A stretch of DNA of 64,000 bases from JAVBMP01 sp031552195 (GCA_031552195.1 JAVBMT010000002.1:1-64000), one strand, 5' to 3'. Counted from the first letter of the stretch, positions 41,254-50,698 are shown. Numbers and translations: made by a program. The notes: generated by a model from the letters alone, not told the origin.

Positions 41254-42351
41254 GTGGGCAAAAAAAAATTTTCAGAACTATTTCTGGCCTTTCTGGATAT
41301 AGGCATAACCAAAGACACAAGCCCGGAACAACAGCGGGTGATAAACGGCGCCAATATTTTCCAGCTTCTGGCGATTCTGGGCGGAGTTTCGCTGTTCGCG
41401 GAATTTTTTATTTTCGGCATCTACGATTTCCTTGTCATGGGAATAATCGGCCTGGCCGGAGCCGCCTCTTGCCTGACCTATGCCCACTACTTCAAATACA
41501 AGGCCTGGCCTACCATTATGATGGCCATGGCTTACAGTTTGTTTTTTCTGTACCGCGCGGCTTCCACGGCCTTGCCCATTCCCCTGTTCCTCTGGACTTT
41601 TCTTATGCCTTTCGTCTACCTGCTGGCCATGGGTGGGGCGAACGGATTCGTGGCGATAGCGGCGCACAGCATGGCTTTGCTGGTAATAACCCTGTGGCCT
41701 GACAACCCTTTCTATCTTAACGACTTCGCTCCGGCCGAACGCGCCCAGGTGCTGCTGCTTTACGCCCTGGGGCTGGTTGTGGCCTCGGGCTCGCAGCTTG
41801 TGACGCGCCTTAGCGATTCCAAGGCCAGCTCTCTGGTCAACATCCTGCATGAGAAAAGCCAGATTGACGAATTAACGGGGCTTTACAACCGCCGGGCCTT
41901 CCGCATGCGGCTTGACCTTGAAATGCAGCGCGCGTTGCGTAGCGGCAAACCTTTTTGCCTGGTCATGTGCGATATAGACTTTTTCAAGACCGTAAACGAC
42001 AATTACGGCCACATTTGCGGAGACCACGCCCTGAAGCATCTGGCCGGCCTGCTCAGCCGCCGCTGTAGGCGCACGGATACGGTCACGCGCTGGGGCGGGG
42101 AAGAATTCATCCTGCTGTTGCCGGAAACCGGCCTGGCCGACGCCGTCAACCTGGCCGAACAGATCCGCGTCACGGTAGCCGGCTCTCCCTGTTTTTGCGG
42201 CAACGCGAAAGTTTTTATCACAATTTCCCTCGGAGTGCATGAAGGTGATCCAACCCTGAATATAGATGAAGAGCTGAAAAAGGTTGACGACCTCCTCTAC
42301 ATGGCCAAGGGACGCGGCAGAAACCGCGTTTGCACCGATCTGGACGCCTAG
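41254..42351 (+). CDS. Membrane-bound diguanylate cyclase (GGDEF domain)
   Basis: The 365-residue product starts with a hydrophobic region of about six helices (residues 35-180), then a linker and a GGDEF domain (residues 205-360). The active-site loop reads RWGGEEF, the GGEEF form of active diguanylate cyclases. DELTGLYNRRAF and CDIDFFKTVNDNYGH supply metal and GTP binding. No RxxD inhibitory site was evident in the expected position. It should make cyclic di-GMP in response to a membrane or external signal. The start is a GTG with a GGGGAACG site. Ungrouped single gene. Confidence 0.93.
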   Translation: MGKKKFSELFLAFLDIGITKDTSPEQQRVINGANIFQLLAILGGVSLFAEFFIFGIYDFLVMGIIGLAGAASCLTYAHYFKYKAWPTIMMAMAYSLFFLYRAASTALPIPLFLWTFLMPFVYLLAMGGANGFVAIAAHSMALLVITLWPDNPFYLNDFAPAERAQVLLLYALGLVVASGSQLVTRLSDSKASSLVNILHEKSQIDELTGLYNRRAFRMRLDLEMQRALRSGKPFCLVMCDIDFFKTVNDNYGHICGDHALKHLAGLLSRRCRRTDTVTRWGGEEFILLLPETGLADAVNLAEQIRVTVAGSPCFCGNAKVFITISLGVHEGDPTLNIDEELKKVDDLLYMAKGRGRNRVCTDLDA

Positions 42352-42577
42352 CGCGGGCATGCCCGCCCGAATTTCCCGATAAAATTTCTCAAGCGAACCC
42401 GCCGCCGGGAAGGTCTTTGCGTTCCGGCCCGGCGTCAGGCGCTGTCTCTGAATAACCATTTTGCCCAAATACCGCCAAACGCCATTTTTTCCGGTCGAGC
42501 GGCGCAAGAGCACGCTCCCTCCGCAAAAAATCCGTTTTCCTTGTCTTTGGCGCAAAACTTTTTTAGAGGCAGCCCCC
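42352..42577. other. Intergenic stretch left of the inverted-repeat segment
   Basis: No gene seen. A TTCCGGTCGAGC block at 42489-42520 recurs imperfectly at 42636-42664, once outside and once inside the left inverted repeat. Confidence 0.4.
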
Positions 42578-43779
42578 TAGACAGTGTCGTCACGAGCGTT
42601 TTTTCGCCTCCTGCGGCGTCAGATTTTGCCTTTTATTCCGGTCGAGCACCAAAGTACACTCCCTTTATAACAGGCTCATCTTCCTTGCAGGGGAACAAAA
42701 AATCATCTCTCGGCTCCACTGTCCAGACTCTGGCTTGTCAAGCGGGCCGGCTTTTTAAGGAGGAGCGATACCGACTGTATGACGGAAACGATCACGCAAA
42801 GAAGCGCGAATGCTCCATTGCCTATGTATGCCAATGTTCCCTCCGACATCACAAAGACCAGCTCCACGATCATGGTGAGCAAAGCGATCCACATAACGGA
42901 GTTGGTCGCGGGCAGCCGCAGGAGCACGGCGGCGTAGGCGTAGGCCGGAACAAGCACGCCGGTCACGCACAGTTGCAGCAGATAAAATATGTAATCGTCA
43001 AGGATCACCGGCGGAAGGCCCTCAGACCGCACAAACAAAAATATCGGCCAAATATAATTGAGAAGAAAGCAGCCGGCGACAATTGTGCAGGCCGCCGCAA
43101 AGAAAGGCGGCCTTGCCGGATACACTGAACCCGTACCGAGCGCTTTGGCCGTACCCCGCAAGTGAACCGCCGAGAAAAAGGCGAGCGTAACGACGCACCA
43201 GCAGAAATAAAGCCAGGACATGACAGACGTGATGAACCCCTCGCCGATCATGTCCCCCATGGCCTCCAAGGCTTCAAAAAGTTCCGTCACGGTCCAGACG
43301 AAGAGAGTCGTGCCGGCCAGGCACACGCCCGCCAAAAACGCCAGGGCGCGCTTCAGCCCCTTTGTCGTGTCGGAGCCTGTCGACACGAAGGTCCGCGCTC
43401 CTAAACCGATAAAGGCAAGATAGTAAAAGAGTCGGTACGGCACGGGCGGCCCAACGATATCGTCAAAAAAGCAGAGGAGGTACACCGCGCAAGACAGAAC
43501 GGCCGCGAGCAAAAGATTTCTGAAGCTCTTCAGGGCGAAGGTCGGGCCGGAACCGTCTTTATTCGGCGTGTGCAGTGTGTTCATATATTTTTTCGCTCTA
43601 TCAGGCGCGGCCCTGACCGTCCAGATGCAAAGTTTCAATACTTGTCCGCTGTGACGGCCGGAGAGTGATGGCTGACAAGGTCTTCCGTCCATAAAGGCAT
43701 AAAATTGCACCGATTGTGATGGCGTGACTAAATAAAAAATTTTGATATTGTCTAGGCAATCTCGTGACTACACTGTCTA
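42578..43779. mobile_element. Putative non-autonomous element bounded by 19-bp inverted repeats
   Basis: TAGACAGTGTCGTCACGAG at 42578-42596 matches the reverse complement of 43761-43779 at 18 of 19 positions. The outermost bases are TA on both sides, as expected of elements that duplicate TA. The 1.2 kb between holds one membrane-protein gene and no transposase. Whether it ever moved is unproven. Confidence 0.5.
42703..43584 (-). CDS. Polytopic membrane protein of unknown function, within the inverted-repeat segment
   Basis: The start at 43584 gives 293 residues; the longer frame adds 42 residues without membrane character. About seven or eight hydrophobic helices alternate with short loops, e.g. 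NLLLAAVLSCAVYLLCFF and YFCWCVVTLAFFSAV. No family motif or catalytic residue set was recognised. The gene fills the segment bounded by 19-bp inverted repeats at 42578 and 43779, so it may be cargo of a mobile unit. The ribosome site is weak. Function unknown. Confidence 0.6.
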   Translation of the reverse strand: MNTLHTPNKDGSGPTFALKSFRNLLLAAVLSCAVYLLCFFDDIVGPPVPYRLFYYLAFIGLGARTFVSTGSDTTKGLKRALAFLAGVCLAGTTLFVWTVTELFEALEAMGDMIGEGFITSVMSWLYFCWCVVTLAFFSAVHLRGTAKALGTGSVYPARPPFFAAACTIVAGCFLLNYIWPIFLFVRSEGLPPVILDDYIFYLLQLCVTGVLVPAYAYAAVLLRLPATNSVMWIALLTMIVELVFVMSEGTLAYIGNGAFALLCVIVSVIQSVSLLLKKPARLTSQSLDSGAER

Positions 43780-43959
43780 AAGTATTTTAACTTTGAAATA
43801 GCTCCGCAAGAATCGGTTTTGAATGCAGGAGGCCATATTTTATCCGACATGTGCAAGCCAGAAGCGGTTTGCACTAAAGACACGCCGCGCTGCTCGCTTG
43901 CGGGAGTGCGCTAACGCTACAGCCATGGCATTTAAGCTTTTTCAAAGTTAACATGCCTA
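43777..43959. repeat. Dispersed intergenic repeat, full-length copy B
   Basis: It matches copy A at 1711-1894 along nearly the whole length, from CTAAAGTATTTTAACTTTG to the closing hairpin GGCATTTAAG / GTTAACATGCC. As in copy A, its right end overlaps the stop codon of the leftward neighbour, here nadC. Its left end abuts the inverted repeat of the 42578-43779 segment. Confidence 0.75.
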
Positions 43960-44931
43960 AAGCATGCGCATGCTGAAATCCGCCGACGGCGCGGAATGGG
44001 TGATGCGCCCCACTGATACGAAATCCGGCGCTTCCGGGTGCAGGGCCTGCAACAGCCTGAGGTTGTCCATGGTGATTCCGCCGCTGATTTCGCTTTCTAT
44101 ATCGGCCGGAATCATTTTCAGGGCTTCCCGCATCATCGGAACGTCCATGTTGTCGAGCATGATGCGGTCGGCACGGGCTTCTATGGCCTGGCGAACCTCC
44201 GGCAGGGTGCGGCACTCCACCTCCACAGGCGGGCAGGGGCTGTAAGCGCGGCGCAACATGCTCACGGCTTCGGCTATCGAACCGGCCGCGTCAATGTGGT
44301 TGTCTTTAAGCATCAGCATGTCTTCAAGGGTCAGGCGGTGGTTTTCCCCCCCGCCCATGCGCACGGCGTATTTTTCCGGGAAGCGCAGGCCGGGCAGCGT
44401 CTTGCGCGTGTCAAGCAGGCGGGTGCGGCGGCGGTACGGCTGTTTGGCCTTTTCTTGCATGGCCTCAAGCGCTGACGCGTAACGAGCGGTAAGGTTGGCC
44501 ACGCCGGAAAGGTGGGTGATGAAGTTCAATATGACACGCTCAGCCTTGAGCAACAGGCAAACCGGCCCCTCAATGCGCGCTACGGCGCGGCCGTTTTCCG
44601 CGAGGCCCCCTTCAGCCGCCATGGCTTCCCAGCGCCAGCCGGGCATGGCGCCGCGCCGTGAGGGCGGGTAAGTGTTCAGGGCTTCTTCCATTATTATAGG
44701 AACAAGCGGCAGGCCGACCACAAGCCCGGCCTCCTTGCAGACGATAACCGCAACCCCGGTTTTTTCCGGGGGGAACACGGCGTTGGCCGTGCGGTCTTCC
44801 CCGTCGTCGGCCAGGGCCGAACGCACGGCGGCCAGAAGCTGCCGCATGGGGTCTATGCGGGAAGCGCCCGCCGGAGTGTTGAAGAATTCATTGAAGAAGC
44901 CGCCGTCAAGGTGGTGATCAGGTTCTGGCAT
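43957..44931 (-). CDS. nadC: Nicotinate-nucleotide pyrophosphorylase (carboxylating)
   Basis: The 324-residue product shows the NadC core: VILNFITHLSGVANLT, the phosphoribosyl-binding DTRKTLPGLRFPEKYAVRMG, GGENHRLTLEDMLMLKDNHI, VEVECRTLPEV and ISGGITMDN. It converts quinolinate and PRPP to nicotinate mononucleotide. An N-terminal extension of about 25 residues precedes the fold. nadB lies 16 kb away at 60948, and no nadA is in the window. The TAG stop overlaps the end of repeat copy B. Confidence 0.95.
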   Translation of the reverse strand: MPEPDHHLDGGFFNEFFNTPAGASRIDPMRQLLAAVRSALADDGEDRTANAVFPPEKTGVAVIVCKEAGLVVGLPLVPIIMEEALNTYPPSRRGAMPGWRWEAMAAEGGLAENGRAVARIEGPVCLLLKAERVILNFITHLSGVANLTARYASALEAMQEKAKQPYRRRTRLLDTRKTLPGLRFPEKYAVRMGGGENHRLTLEDMLMLKDNHIDAAGSIAEAVSMLRRAYSPCPPVEVECRTLPEVRQAIEARADRIMLDNMDVPMMREALKMIPADIESEISGGITMDNLRLLQALHPEAPDFVSVGRITHSAPSADFSMRML

Positions 44932-45125
44932 AAAGGGCTCGCCTGAAAGATGCGCGCGCCAATTTTTTGATTGCGCGGGTTCGGATTTTAGGGCAAAAAA
45001 GCAGCACGCGCCGAAGCGTTATATCTTCAGGACGACGCGCACAACCTTATCTTGTATCCTTTAGGGCGGCGGAATATTTTCGTCAAGCCCGGCCTGTGTT
45101 TCCTAACAAATTGAAGGAGGTCCGC

Positions 45126-46517
45126 ATGGAACTCAAAGACGACGCCCCGGAAAATTCCGAATTTTCCTCCGCCGCTTCCGGCGTTGCGCCTCAGTCTCCA
45201 ATGCGGCCTGAGCCGGGCGAAGGGCCGGAAAAAAACGGGGCGGAATTTTCCGGGGAATTCGAATACCCGGCCGATATCGCGGAAAAACTCGAGAGCCTGC
45301 CGCTTGACGAGCAAATAACGCTTATCGAATCTTTGCCTGATGAAGAGGCGGCCGACGCCCTGGCGGAAATGACTGAAACCACCCGCGTCGAGCTTCTGGA
45401 AAATCTGGATTCGGAGCGCGCCGCCAGCATTGTGGGCGAAATGTCTCCAGACGACGCGGCCGACGTTCTTGACGGGCTGGAAGAAGAACACCGCGACGCG
45501 TTGCTCAACCAGATTGAAAGCGAAGACGCGGAAGAAATACGCCAGCTTATGTCGTTCAACCCGGAAACGGCCGGCGGCATAATGAACACCGAAATCGTCA
45601 TCCTTGATTCCGCCCTTACCGTCAACCAGGCGATTACCAAGCTGCGCAACGATATAGAAGACAAGGAAGTTCCATACTACGTTTATATTGTGGATTCCAA
45701 AGACCTTCTGGTGGGCGTGGCTTCCCTGCGCGACCTGCTTCTGGCCCCGCACGGCCCGATTCTGACGGAAGCGGCCCGGAGCAAGAATTTGATCACCGTG
45801 CGTTTTGACCAAACCCGCGAAGATGTGGCCCAGCTTATGAGCCATTACAACTTTATGGCCCTGCCGGTTGTGGATTACGAGGGCCGCCTTCTGGGGGCGG
45901 TTACGCACGACGACGTCATGGACATCATGAACGACCTGGCCAGTGAAGACATGCTGGGCATGGTGGGCGCGGGTGTTGACGAAGACATTGACACCCCGTG
46001 GCTGTCTTCGATCGGCATGCGCATGCCCTGGCTGATTGTGAACATGTTCAATTCCGCCATGTCCGCCTTCGTGGTGCACCTGTTCGAAGGAAGCATCGCG
46101 CAAATGGCCATGCTGGCCGTTCTCATGCCTATGGTGGCGAACCAGGCCGGGAACACCGGCCAGCAGGCCCTGGCTGTGATGATACGCCAGCTGGCCACGG
46201 AACGCCTTGGCAAAAGCCGGGCCATGCATGCCGTGCGGCGCGAGGCCGTGATCAGCCTTGTAAACGGATTGTTTTTAAGTTTCGTCGTCCTTGGCGGGGT
46301 TTGGCTGATAACCGGGGATGTTAAGCTGGGCGCGGTAATGGGGGCGGCCCTGATGCTGGACATGCTTCTGGGCGCGGTGGCCGGGGCTTCCATTCCGTTG
46401 GTCCTGAAAAAGCTCGGGCGAGACCCGGCCCAGGCTTCAAGCATTTTTCTCACCACGCTTACGGACGGCGCCGGTTTCTTCATGTTTCTGAGCATGGCCA
46501 CCATGTTTCTGCTGTAA
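45126..46517 (+). CDS. mgtE: Magnesium transporter MgtE
   Basis: A textbook AAGGAGG site seven bases before the ATG at 45126 fixes the start, giving 463 residues. The N-terminal superhelical domain (AADALAEMTETTRVELLENL, DAADVLDGLEEE) is followed by two CBS domains (VASLRDLLLAP, MALPVVDYEGRLLGAVTHDD) and five membrane helices, with the pore segment ending in TDGAGFFMFLSMATM. MgtE imports Mg2+ and gates by Mg2+ binding at the N and CBS domains. An unusual acidic, Pro/Ser-rich leader of about 45 residues precedes the fold. Confidence 0.95.
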   Translation: MELKDDAPENSEFSSAASGVAPQSPMRPEPGEGPEKNGAEFSGEFEYPADIAEKLESLPLDEQITLIESLPDEEAADALAEMTETTRVELLENLDSERAASIVGEMSPDDAADVLDGLEEEHRDALLNQIESEDAEEIRQLMSFNPETAGGIMNTEIVILDSALTVNQAITKLRNDIEDKEVPYYVYIVDSKDLLVGVASLRDLLLAPHGPILTEAARSKNLITVRFDQTREDVAQLMSHYNFMALPVVDYEGRLLGAVTHDDVMDIMNDLASEDMLGMVGAGVDEDIDTPWLSSIGMRMPWLIVNMFNSAMSAFVVHLFEGSIAQMAMLAVLMPMVANQAGNTGQQALAVMIRQLATERLGKSRAMHAVRREAVISLVNGLFLSFVVLGGVWLITGDVKLGAVMGAALMLDMLLGAVAGASIPLVLKKLGRDPAQASSIFLTTLTDGAGFFMFLSMATMFLL

Positions 46518-46603
46518 GAGCGGCCGGGGAATAAAAATATTGACAGAAGGCTTCGCGGAAAGTAAAACAACCCTGCCCGGTATTATATATATTACGGCGC
46601 AAC

Positions 46604-46679
46604 GGGCCTATAGCTCAGTTGGCAGAGCCTCCGGCTCATAACCGGATTGTCCGAGGTTCAACCCCTCGTGGGCCCACCA
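46604..46679 (+). tRNA. tRNA with anticodon CAT (Met, or Ile2)
   Basis: GGGCCTA pairs with TGGGCCC as acceptor stem, with an encoded CCA, 76 bases in all. The anticodon arm is CCGG-CTCATAA-CCGG, giving CAT. The D arm AGCTCAGTTGGCAGAGCC and T loop TTCAACC are normal. The first pair is G-C, so it is not the initiator. Elongator Met versus lysidine-modified Ile2 cannot be settled by eye. Confidence 0.93.
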
Positions 46680-46689
46680 TTAATTTCAC

Positions 46690-46722
46690 AATAAGGCGGT
46701 TGTTCAGCAAGCCGCCTTATTC
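46690..46722 (+). terminator. Terminator after tRNA(CAT)
   Basis: AATAAGGCGG and CCGCCTTATT pair around an 11-base loop, ten bases after the tRNA end, followed by TCATTTTG. Confidence 0.75.
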
Positions 46723-46801
46723 ATTTTGTAATCCAGAATAATTCTCGCTCCTCTGTCAAAATGCTGCAAGTTATGTTAGGGGTGGGATAAAGCCGGGTTT
46801 T

Positions 46802-47245
46802 ATGCTCAAGCGAAATGTCTTTGAATGCCGCATGTGCGGGGAATGTTGCTCCGGGGCGGGCGGAATCGTCGTTTCGCCATCCGACCTTGAACGGATATGC
46901 GTTCATCTCGGCCTTGAGCCGGATGAATTTTCCGAGCGTTATGGAGACATGCGCAACGGAAAGTTAACGATAGCTACCGGGCAGGACGGGAAATGCATTT
47001 TTTTTACAGCCGGGCAGGGTTGCTCCGTGCATGTCGCCAAGCCGGACATTTGCCGCGCCTGGCCTTTCTTCCGGGGAAACCTGGTAGACCCGGTGAGCCT
47101 TAGTATGGCTAAAGATTTTTGTCCGGGCATAGATCCGGGCTGCACCTTTGACGAATTTGTCCGGCAGGGGAGGCAGTACCTCGAAGAGAACGAGCTTGGG
47201 GCGACCGATAAAAGCAAGGAAGCCAACGCTCTTTTCAAGGCGTGA
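46802..47245 (+). CDS. YkgJ-family cysteine cluster protein
   Basis: The 147-residue product has the CxxC-type cluster near its start (FECRMCGECCSG), a middle CIFFTAGQGCSVHVAKPDICRAWPF and a final CPGIDPGC, the arrangement of YkgJ (CxxCxxCC) proteins. These probably bind a metal or iron-sulfur centre, and their role is unclear. The ATG has a weak ribosome site. The gene stands alone between the tRNA terminator and the TIM-barrel gene. Confidence 0.88.
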   Translation: MLKRNVFECRMCGECCSGAGGIVVSPSDLERICVHLGLEPDEFSERYGDMRNGKLTIATGQDGKCIFFTAGQGCSVHVAKPDICRAWPFFRGNLVDPVSLSMAKDFCPGIDPGCTFDEFVRQGRQYLEENELGATDKSKEANALFKA

Positions 47246-47393
47246 CCGGTCCGGGAGCTTCGGCCTGGGCGCGCCCCGCCGCTGGAAGAAAAATTTCGCC
47301 GTGGTCCTTTACCCCGGCGCCGGGTTTCGTTTTTTTGGGGGCGAAACTTTAAAATTTTTGCAACATATTGAATTATTTGTTTAAGGGGAAAGT

Positions 47394-48218
47394 ATGGTTA
47401 CTGTTTTTGTAAACCTTCCGGTCAGTTGGGTGGTTGCCGATGAAAAATGGCTGCCCATGTTCATGAGCCTCAGCCTGAACCCGGAATTCGGGCTTGACGC
47501 CTCCAGCCTTGAGCTGCCGGCCGGAACGCACCGTGAAATCGCTTCGCGCATTGAAGACTGCGGCCTGTTCCGTTCGGTTCACCTGCCTTTCTGGTTTCTT
47601 GAGCCTGGCTCGGCGGATCCGAAAAAACGCGCTCATGCCAGGGAAACTTTGCTGCGCGCGGCGGAAATCGCTGAAATATACGGCGCCAAACACCTTGTGG
47701 GGCATCCTGTTACGCAGGATGAAGGCGCTGAACTCGACGCCCCGGACGAATTCAAAGGGCGGCTGGAGCGCTCGGCGGAAACATGGAACGCCGTGCATCA
47801 GGCCCTGCCTGTGCCGCTGTTTCTGGAAAACACCTATGAACGCAGCCCGGAGCCGCTCGCCAGTTTGATGGGCACGCTCGGCCCGGACATAAAGGTCTGT
47901 TTCGACATCGGGCACTGGTTTCATTTCGGCCAGGGCGCGGCAAGGCGCAACCTTGAAGAATGGGTGAGCGTTCTGGCGCCGCACATCGGGCATTTGCACC
48001 TGCATGACAACAACGGCGGGGCCGACGAACACCTGGGGGTGGGGCAGGGCAAAATTCCCTTTGAAGAATACTTTCGCCTGCTGAAAAAGTATGAGGTCAA
48101 ACCCAGCCTGACGCTGGAACCGCACACGGAAAACGATCTTGAAGCGTCTTTCAGCTGGTTTCGCGGGCATGACGTTGAACGCAACTATCTGAAAACAGCT
48201 ATGGCCTCGCTCCAATAA
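47394..48218 (+). CDS. Sugar phosphate isomerase/epimerase-like TIM-barrel protein
   Basis: The 274-residue product fits the xylose isomerase-like/AP endonuclease 2 TIM-barrel superfamily. LFLENTYER, VCFDIGHWFHFG and HLHLHDNNGGADEHLGVGQG carry the Glu, Asp and His metal ligands. A GGGGAAAG site supports the ATG. Members act as isomerases, epimerases or endonucleases, and the specific substrate cannot be assigned. It is followed 29 bases later by a Lon-like protease gene in the same direction. Confidence 0.8.
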   Translation: MVTVFVNLPVSWVVADEKWLPMFMSLSLNPEFGLDASSLELPAGTHREIASRIEDCGLFRSVHLPFWFLEPGSADPKKRAHARETLLRAAEIAEIYGAKHLVGHPVTQDEGAELDAPDEFKGRLERSAETWNAVHQALPVPLFLENTYERSPEPLASLMGTLGPDIKVCFDIGHWFHFGQGAARRNLEEWVSVLAPHIGHLHLHDNNGGADEHLGVGQGKIPFEEYFRLLKKYEVKPSLTLEPHTENDLEASFSWFRGHDVERNYLKTAMASLQ

Positions 48219-48247
48219 GCCTTTTTACCGGTTGCCGGAGAAAATAT

Positions 48248-50698
48248 ATGAGCGGAACACCAGCCTTAAACGCTTCAAAGCTGCGCGCCAGCTGCCCGCC
48301 GGAAAGCATTCCCTACGCGAGCAGCGCTGATGCGCCCAAATCTTCGCGCCTCAAAGCCCCCCAGCCAAGGGCCATGCAGGCCCTTGAACTGGCCCTGAAT
48401 ATAGACGATCCTTTCTACAATATTTATCTTTCAGGCGAGGCCAATCTCGGCCGCACTTACATGCTGTATGATTTTCTCGGGCCAAGGGCCAGGCGTTTGC
48501 CCAACCCGCCAGACCTTGTTTACGTTTATAACTTCGTCAGGCCTGATTCTCCGCGCTTGCTCAGTTTGCCGGCCGGGCAGGGGGCCAAGCTGAAAAACGC
48601 CGTAAGCAAGGCCATTGAGCGCATCCGGAAAGACCTGCCCTCGCGTTTTGAACGTGAGGCCTACGCCCGCAGGCGTTCCTCGCTGCAAAGCGACTTCCAG
48701 AGCAAGCGGGACCAGATATTCAAGCGCATGGACAAAGCGGCCGTGAACCAGGGTTTCAACATAGACCTGGACGACGGCGGCAGCATGACCCTTTACCCGC
48801 TGGTTGAAGGCAAGCGCCTGAACGAGCAGGAATTCGAAAAGCTTGACACGCGCAAACGCAACGACATCAAGCTGAAGGGCGATGCCCTGCTTCAGGGAAT
48901 TACCGGTTTGTTGCGCCGTTTGAACCGCATGGAACAGGATTTTCAAGATGGCGAAAGAAACCTGGAAAGGGAAGTCGCCGGGCAGGCGGTAGGCGCGGTG
49001 CTGGCCCCTGTGGCGGATAAATTTCGCGCCCTGAACGATGAAACGGCCCTGCAAAACTATTTTGACGACCTGAAAAACGACATTCTTGACAACCTGGATA
49101 TTTTTCTGCGCCACCTGCCCGGAGGGCCGGACAGCGGCCCGCAGCCCGGGCCGCAGATCGCGGGCGGGCCGTCCGCTCCGTATGATTTGAGCTTTGAGAG
49201 CATTGCCCACCGCTATGAGGTAAACCTTTTTGTGGACAACAGCGCCACGCACGGCGCTCCGGTTATACTTGACGACCATCCGGTTCCTTCCAACCTGCTG
49301 GGCTGCATCGAGCGGGAAGCGGAAATGGGGGCGCTGGTGACCAACTTCACCCTCATCAAGGCCGGGTCGCTGCACCGGGCTAACGGCGGCTTCCTGCTGC
49401 TGCACATGGAAGACGTCATACAGCACCCTCAGGCCTGGGAAGGCCTGATGCGCGCCCTGCGCTCGCGCCTGGCCCGCGTTGAAGACGCCGGAGACGGCGA
49501 AGCGGTGAAAACCAAAGGCTTGCAGCCTGAACCCATGCCTTTGAACCTCAAGGTCATACTTATCGGCAGCGAAGACATGTACGAAGGCCTGCTTATGGCT
49601 GACGACCGCTTCAGCAAGCTTTTCAAGATAAAGGCCCACATGACAGGGCACATGCCGCGCAACGCCGCCGGGGTTAAGGTTTACATCCAGCACATACGCC
49701 GCATCATCGACGAGGCCGCGCTGCTGCATTTCAATCGCGAGGCCATGGCCGGGCTGGTTGATTTCGGCTCGCTGCTGATAGAAGACCAGAAAAAGCTTTC
49801 TCTGCATTTTCCCCTTTTGCGGGAAATAATGGTCGAAGCTTCGGCTGTGGCCCGCATGAAGGGCAAAACCGAGGTGGACGCCGCGGCCCTCAACCAGGCC
49901 CTGCGCGACCGTGAATTCCGTTCCAACCTGGTTGAAGAAGCCTTTATGGAAGAATACGACCGCAAACTTATCAAGGTTGACACCCATGGAAAGGCGGTGG
50001 GCCGGGTGAACGGGCTTTCCGTCACCACATACGGCGACTTCGAGTTCGGCTTGCCGCACCAGATTTCCTGCACGGTCGGCGTCGGGCACGACGGCATTAT
50101 CGACCTTGAGCGCGAAGCCCAGCTTGGCGGACCCATTCACACCAAGGCCATGATGATACTCAAGAGCTACCTGGTGGATCTTTTCGCGCGCAAAAAACCC
50201 CTGGTGCTTACCGGCAGCCTGTGTTTCGAGCAAAGCTACGCCGGAATAGAGGGCGATTCCGCCTCCGGGGCGGAGCTGGCCGCCCTGCTTTCCGCCATAG
50301 CCCAGGCGCCTATCAATCTTTCCCTGGCCTTCACCGGGGCTGTGAGCCAGTCAGGGCAGATTATGGCAGTGGGCGGGGTAACGCGCAAAATTGAAGGTTT
50401 TTTCGAAGTATGCCGCCGTCACGGGCTGACCGGCGAACAGGGCGTTATTATCCCCAGAGACAACGTTGACCACCTCATGCTGCGGGAAGACGTGCTGGAA
50501 GCGGTGCGGGCCGGGAATTTCCATATTTTTCCGGTTGATCACATCAGCCGGGCTATGGAGCTGCTTACCGGCCTGCCCAGCGGGAACATGCGCAAAGACG
50601 GAACGTTCACCCGCGGTTCGCTTTACGATCTGGTCGACCGCAGGCTGCGCGACATGGGCCGCCTGGCTGACGGGCAAAAGCCCAGAAAAGGCAAATAG
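48248..50698 (+). CDS. Lon-like ATP-dependent protease (AAA_32 / YcbZ type)
   Basis: The 816-residue product begins with an AAA_32-type domain (RAMQALELALNIDDPFYNIYLSGEA-type entry, split by a long helical insertion around residues 150-280). The Lon C-terminal peptidase follows. The catalytic Ser lies in GDSASGAELAAL near residue 672, and the Lys in VTRKIEGF near 714. It lacks the Lon N domain, so it is closer to YcbZ/LonB-like proteins than to classical Lon. The Walker A appears non-standard (GEANLGRTYM), so ATPase activity could be reduced. Expected role: cytoplasmic protein quality control. Confidence 0.88.
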   Translation: MSGTPALNASKLRASCPPESIPYASSADAPKSSRLKAPQPRAMQALELALNIDDPFYNIYLSGEANLGRTYMLYDFLGPRARRLPNPPDLVYVYNFVRPDSPRLLSLPAGQGAKLKNAVSKAIERIRKDLPSRFEREAYARRRSSLQSDFQSKRDQIFKRMDKAAVNQGFNIDLDDGGSMTLYPLVEGKRLNEQEFEKLDTRKRNDIKLKGDALLQGITGLLRRLNRMEQDFQDGERNLEREVAGQAVGAVLAPVADKFRALNDETALQNYFDDLKNDILDNLDIFLRHLPGGPDSGPQPGPQIAGGPSAPYDLSFESIAHRYEVNLFVDNSATHGAPVILDDHPVPSNLLGCIEREAEMGALVTNFTLIKAGSLHRANGGFLLLHMEDVIQHPQAWEGLMRALRSRLARVEDAGDGEAVKTKGLQPEPMPLNLKVILIGSEDMYEGLLMADDRFSKLFKIKAHMTGHMPRNAAGVKVYIQHIRRIIDEAALLHFNREAMAGLVDFGSLLIEDQKKLSLHFPLLREIMVEASAVARMKGKTEVDAAALNQALRDREFRSNLVEEAFMEEYDRKLIKVDTHGKAVGRVNGLSVTTYGDFEFGLPHQISCTVGVGHDGIIDLEREAQLGGPIHTKAMMILKSYLVDLFARKKPLVLTGSLCFEQSYAGIEGDSASGAELAALLSAIAQAPINLSLAFTGAVSQSGQIMAVGGVTRKIEGFFEVCRRHGLTGEQGVIIPRDNVDHLMLREDVLEAVRAGNFHIFPVDHISRAMELLTGLPSGNMRKDGTFTRGSLYDLVDRRLRDMGRLADGQKPRKGK

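Noticed and set aside
42703..43584. Possible transposase inside the inverted-repeat segment
   Set aside because: The only gene there is a polytopic membrane protein with no DDE or HUH motif.
46540..46590. TTGACA and a TATTAT upstream of tRNA(CAT)
   Set aside because: The two are 35 bases apart, too far for a sigma70 promoter. No better pair was found.
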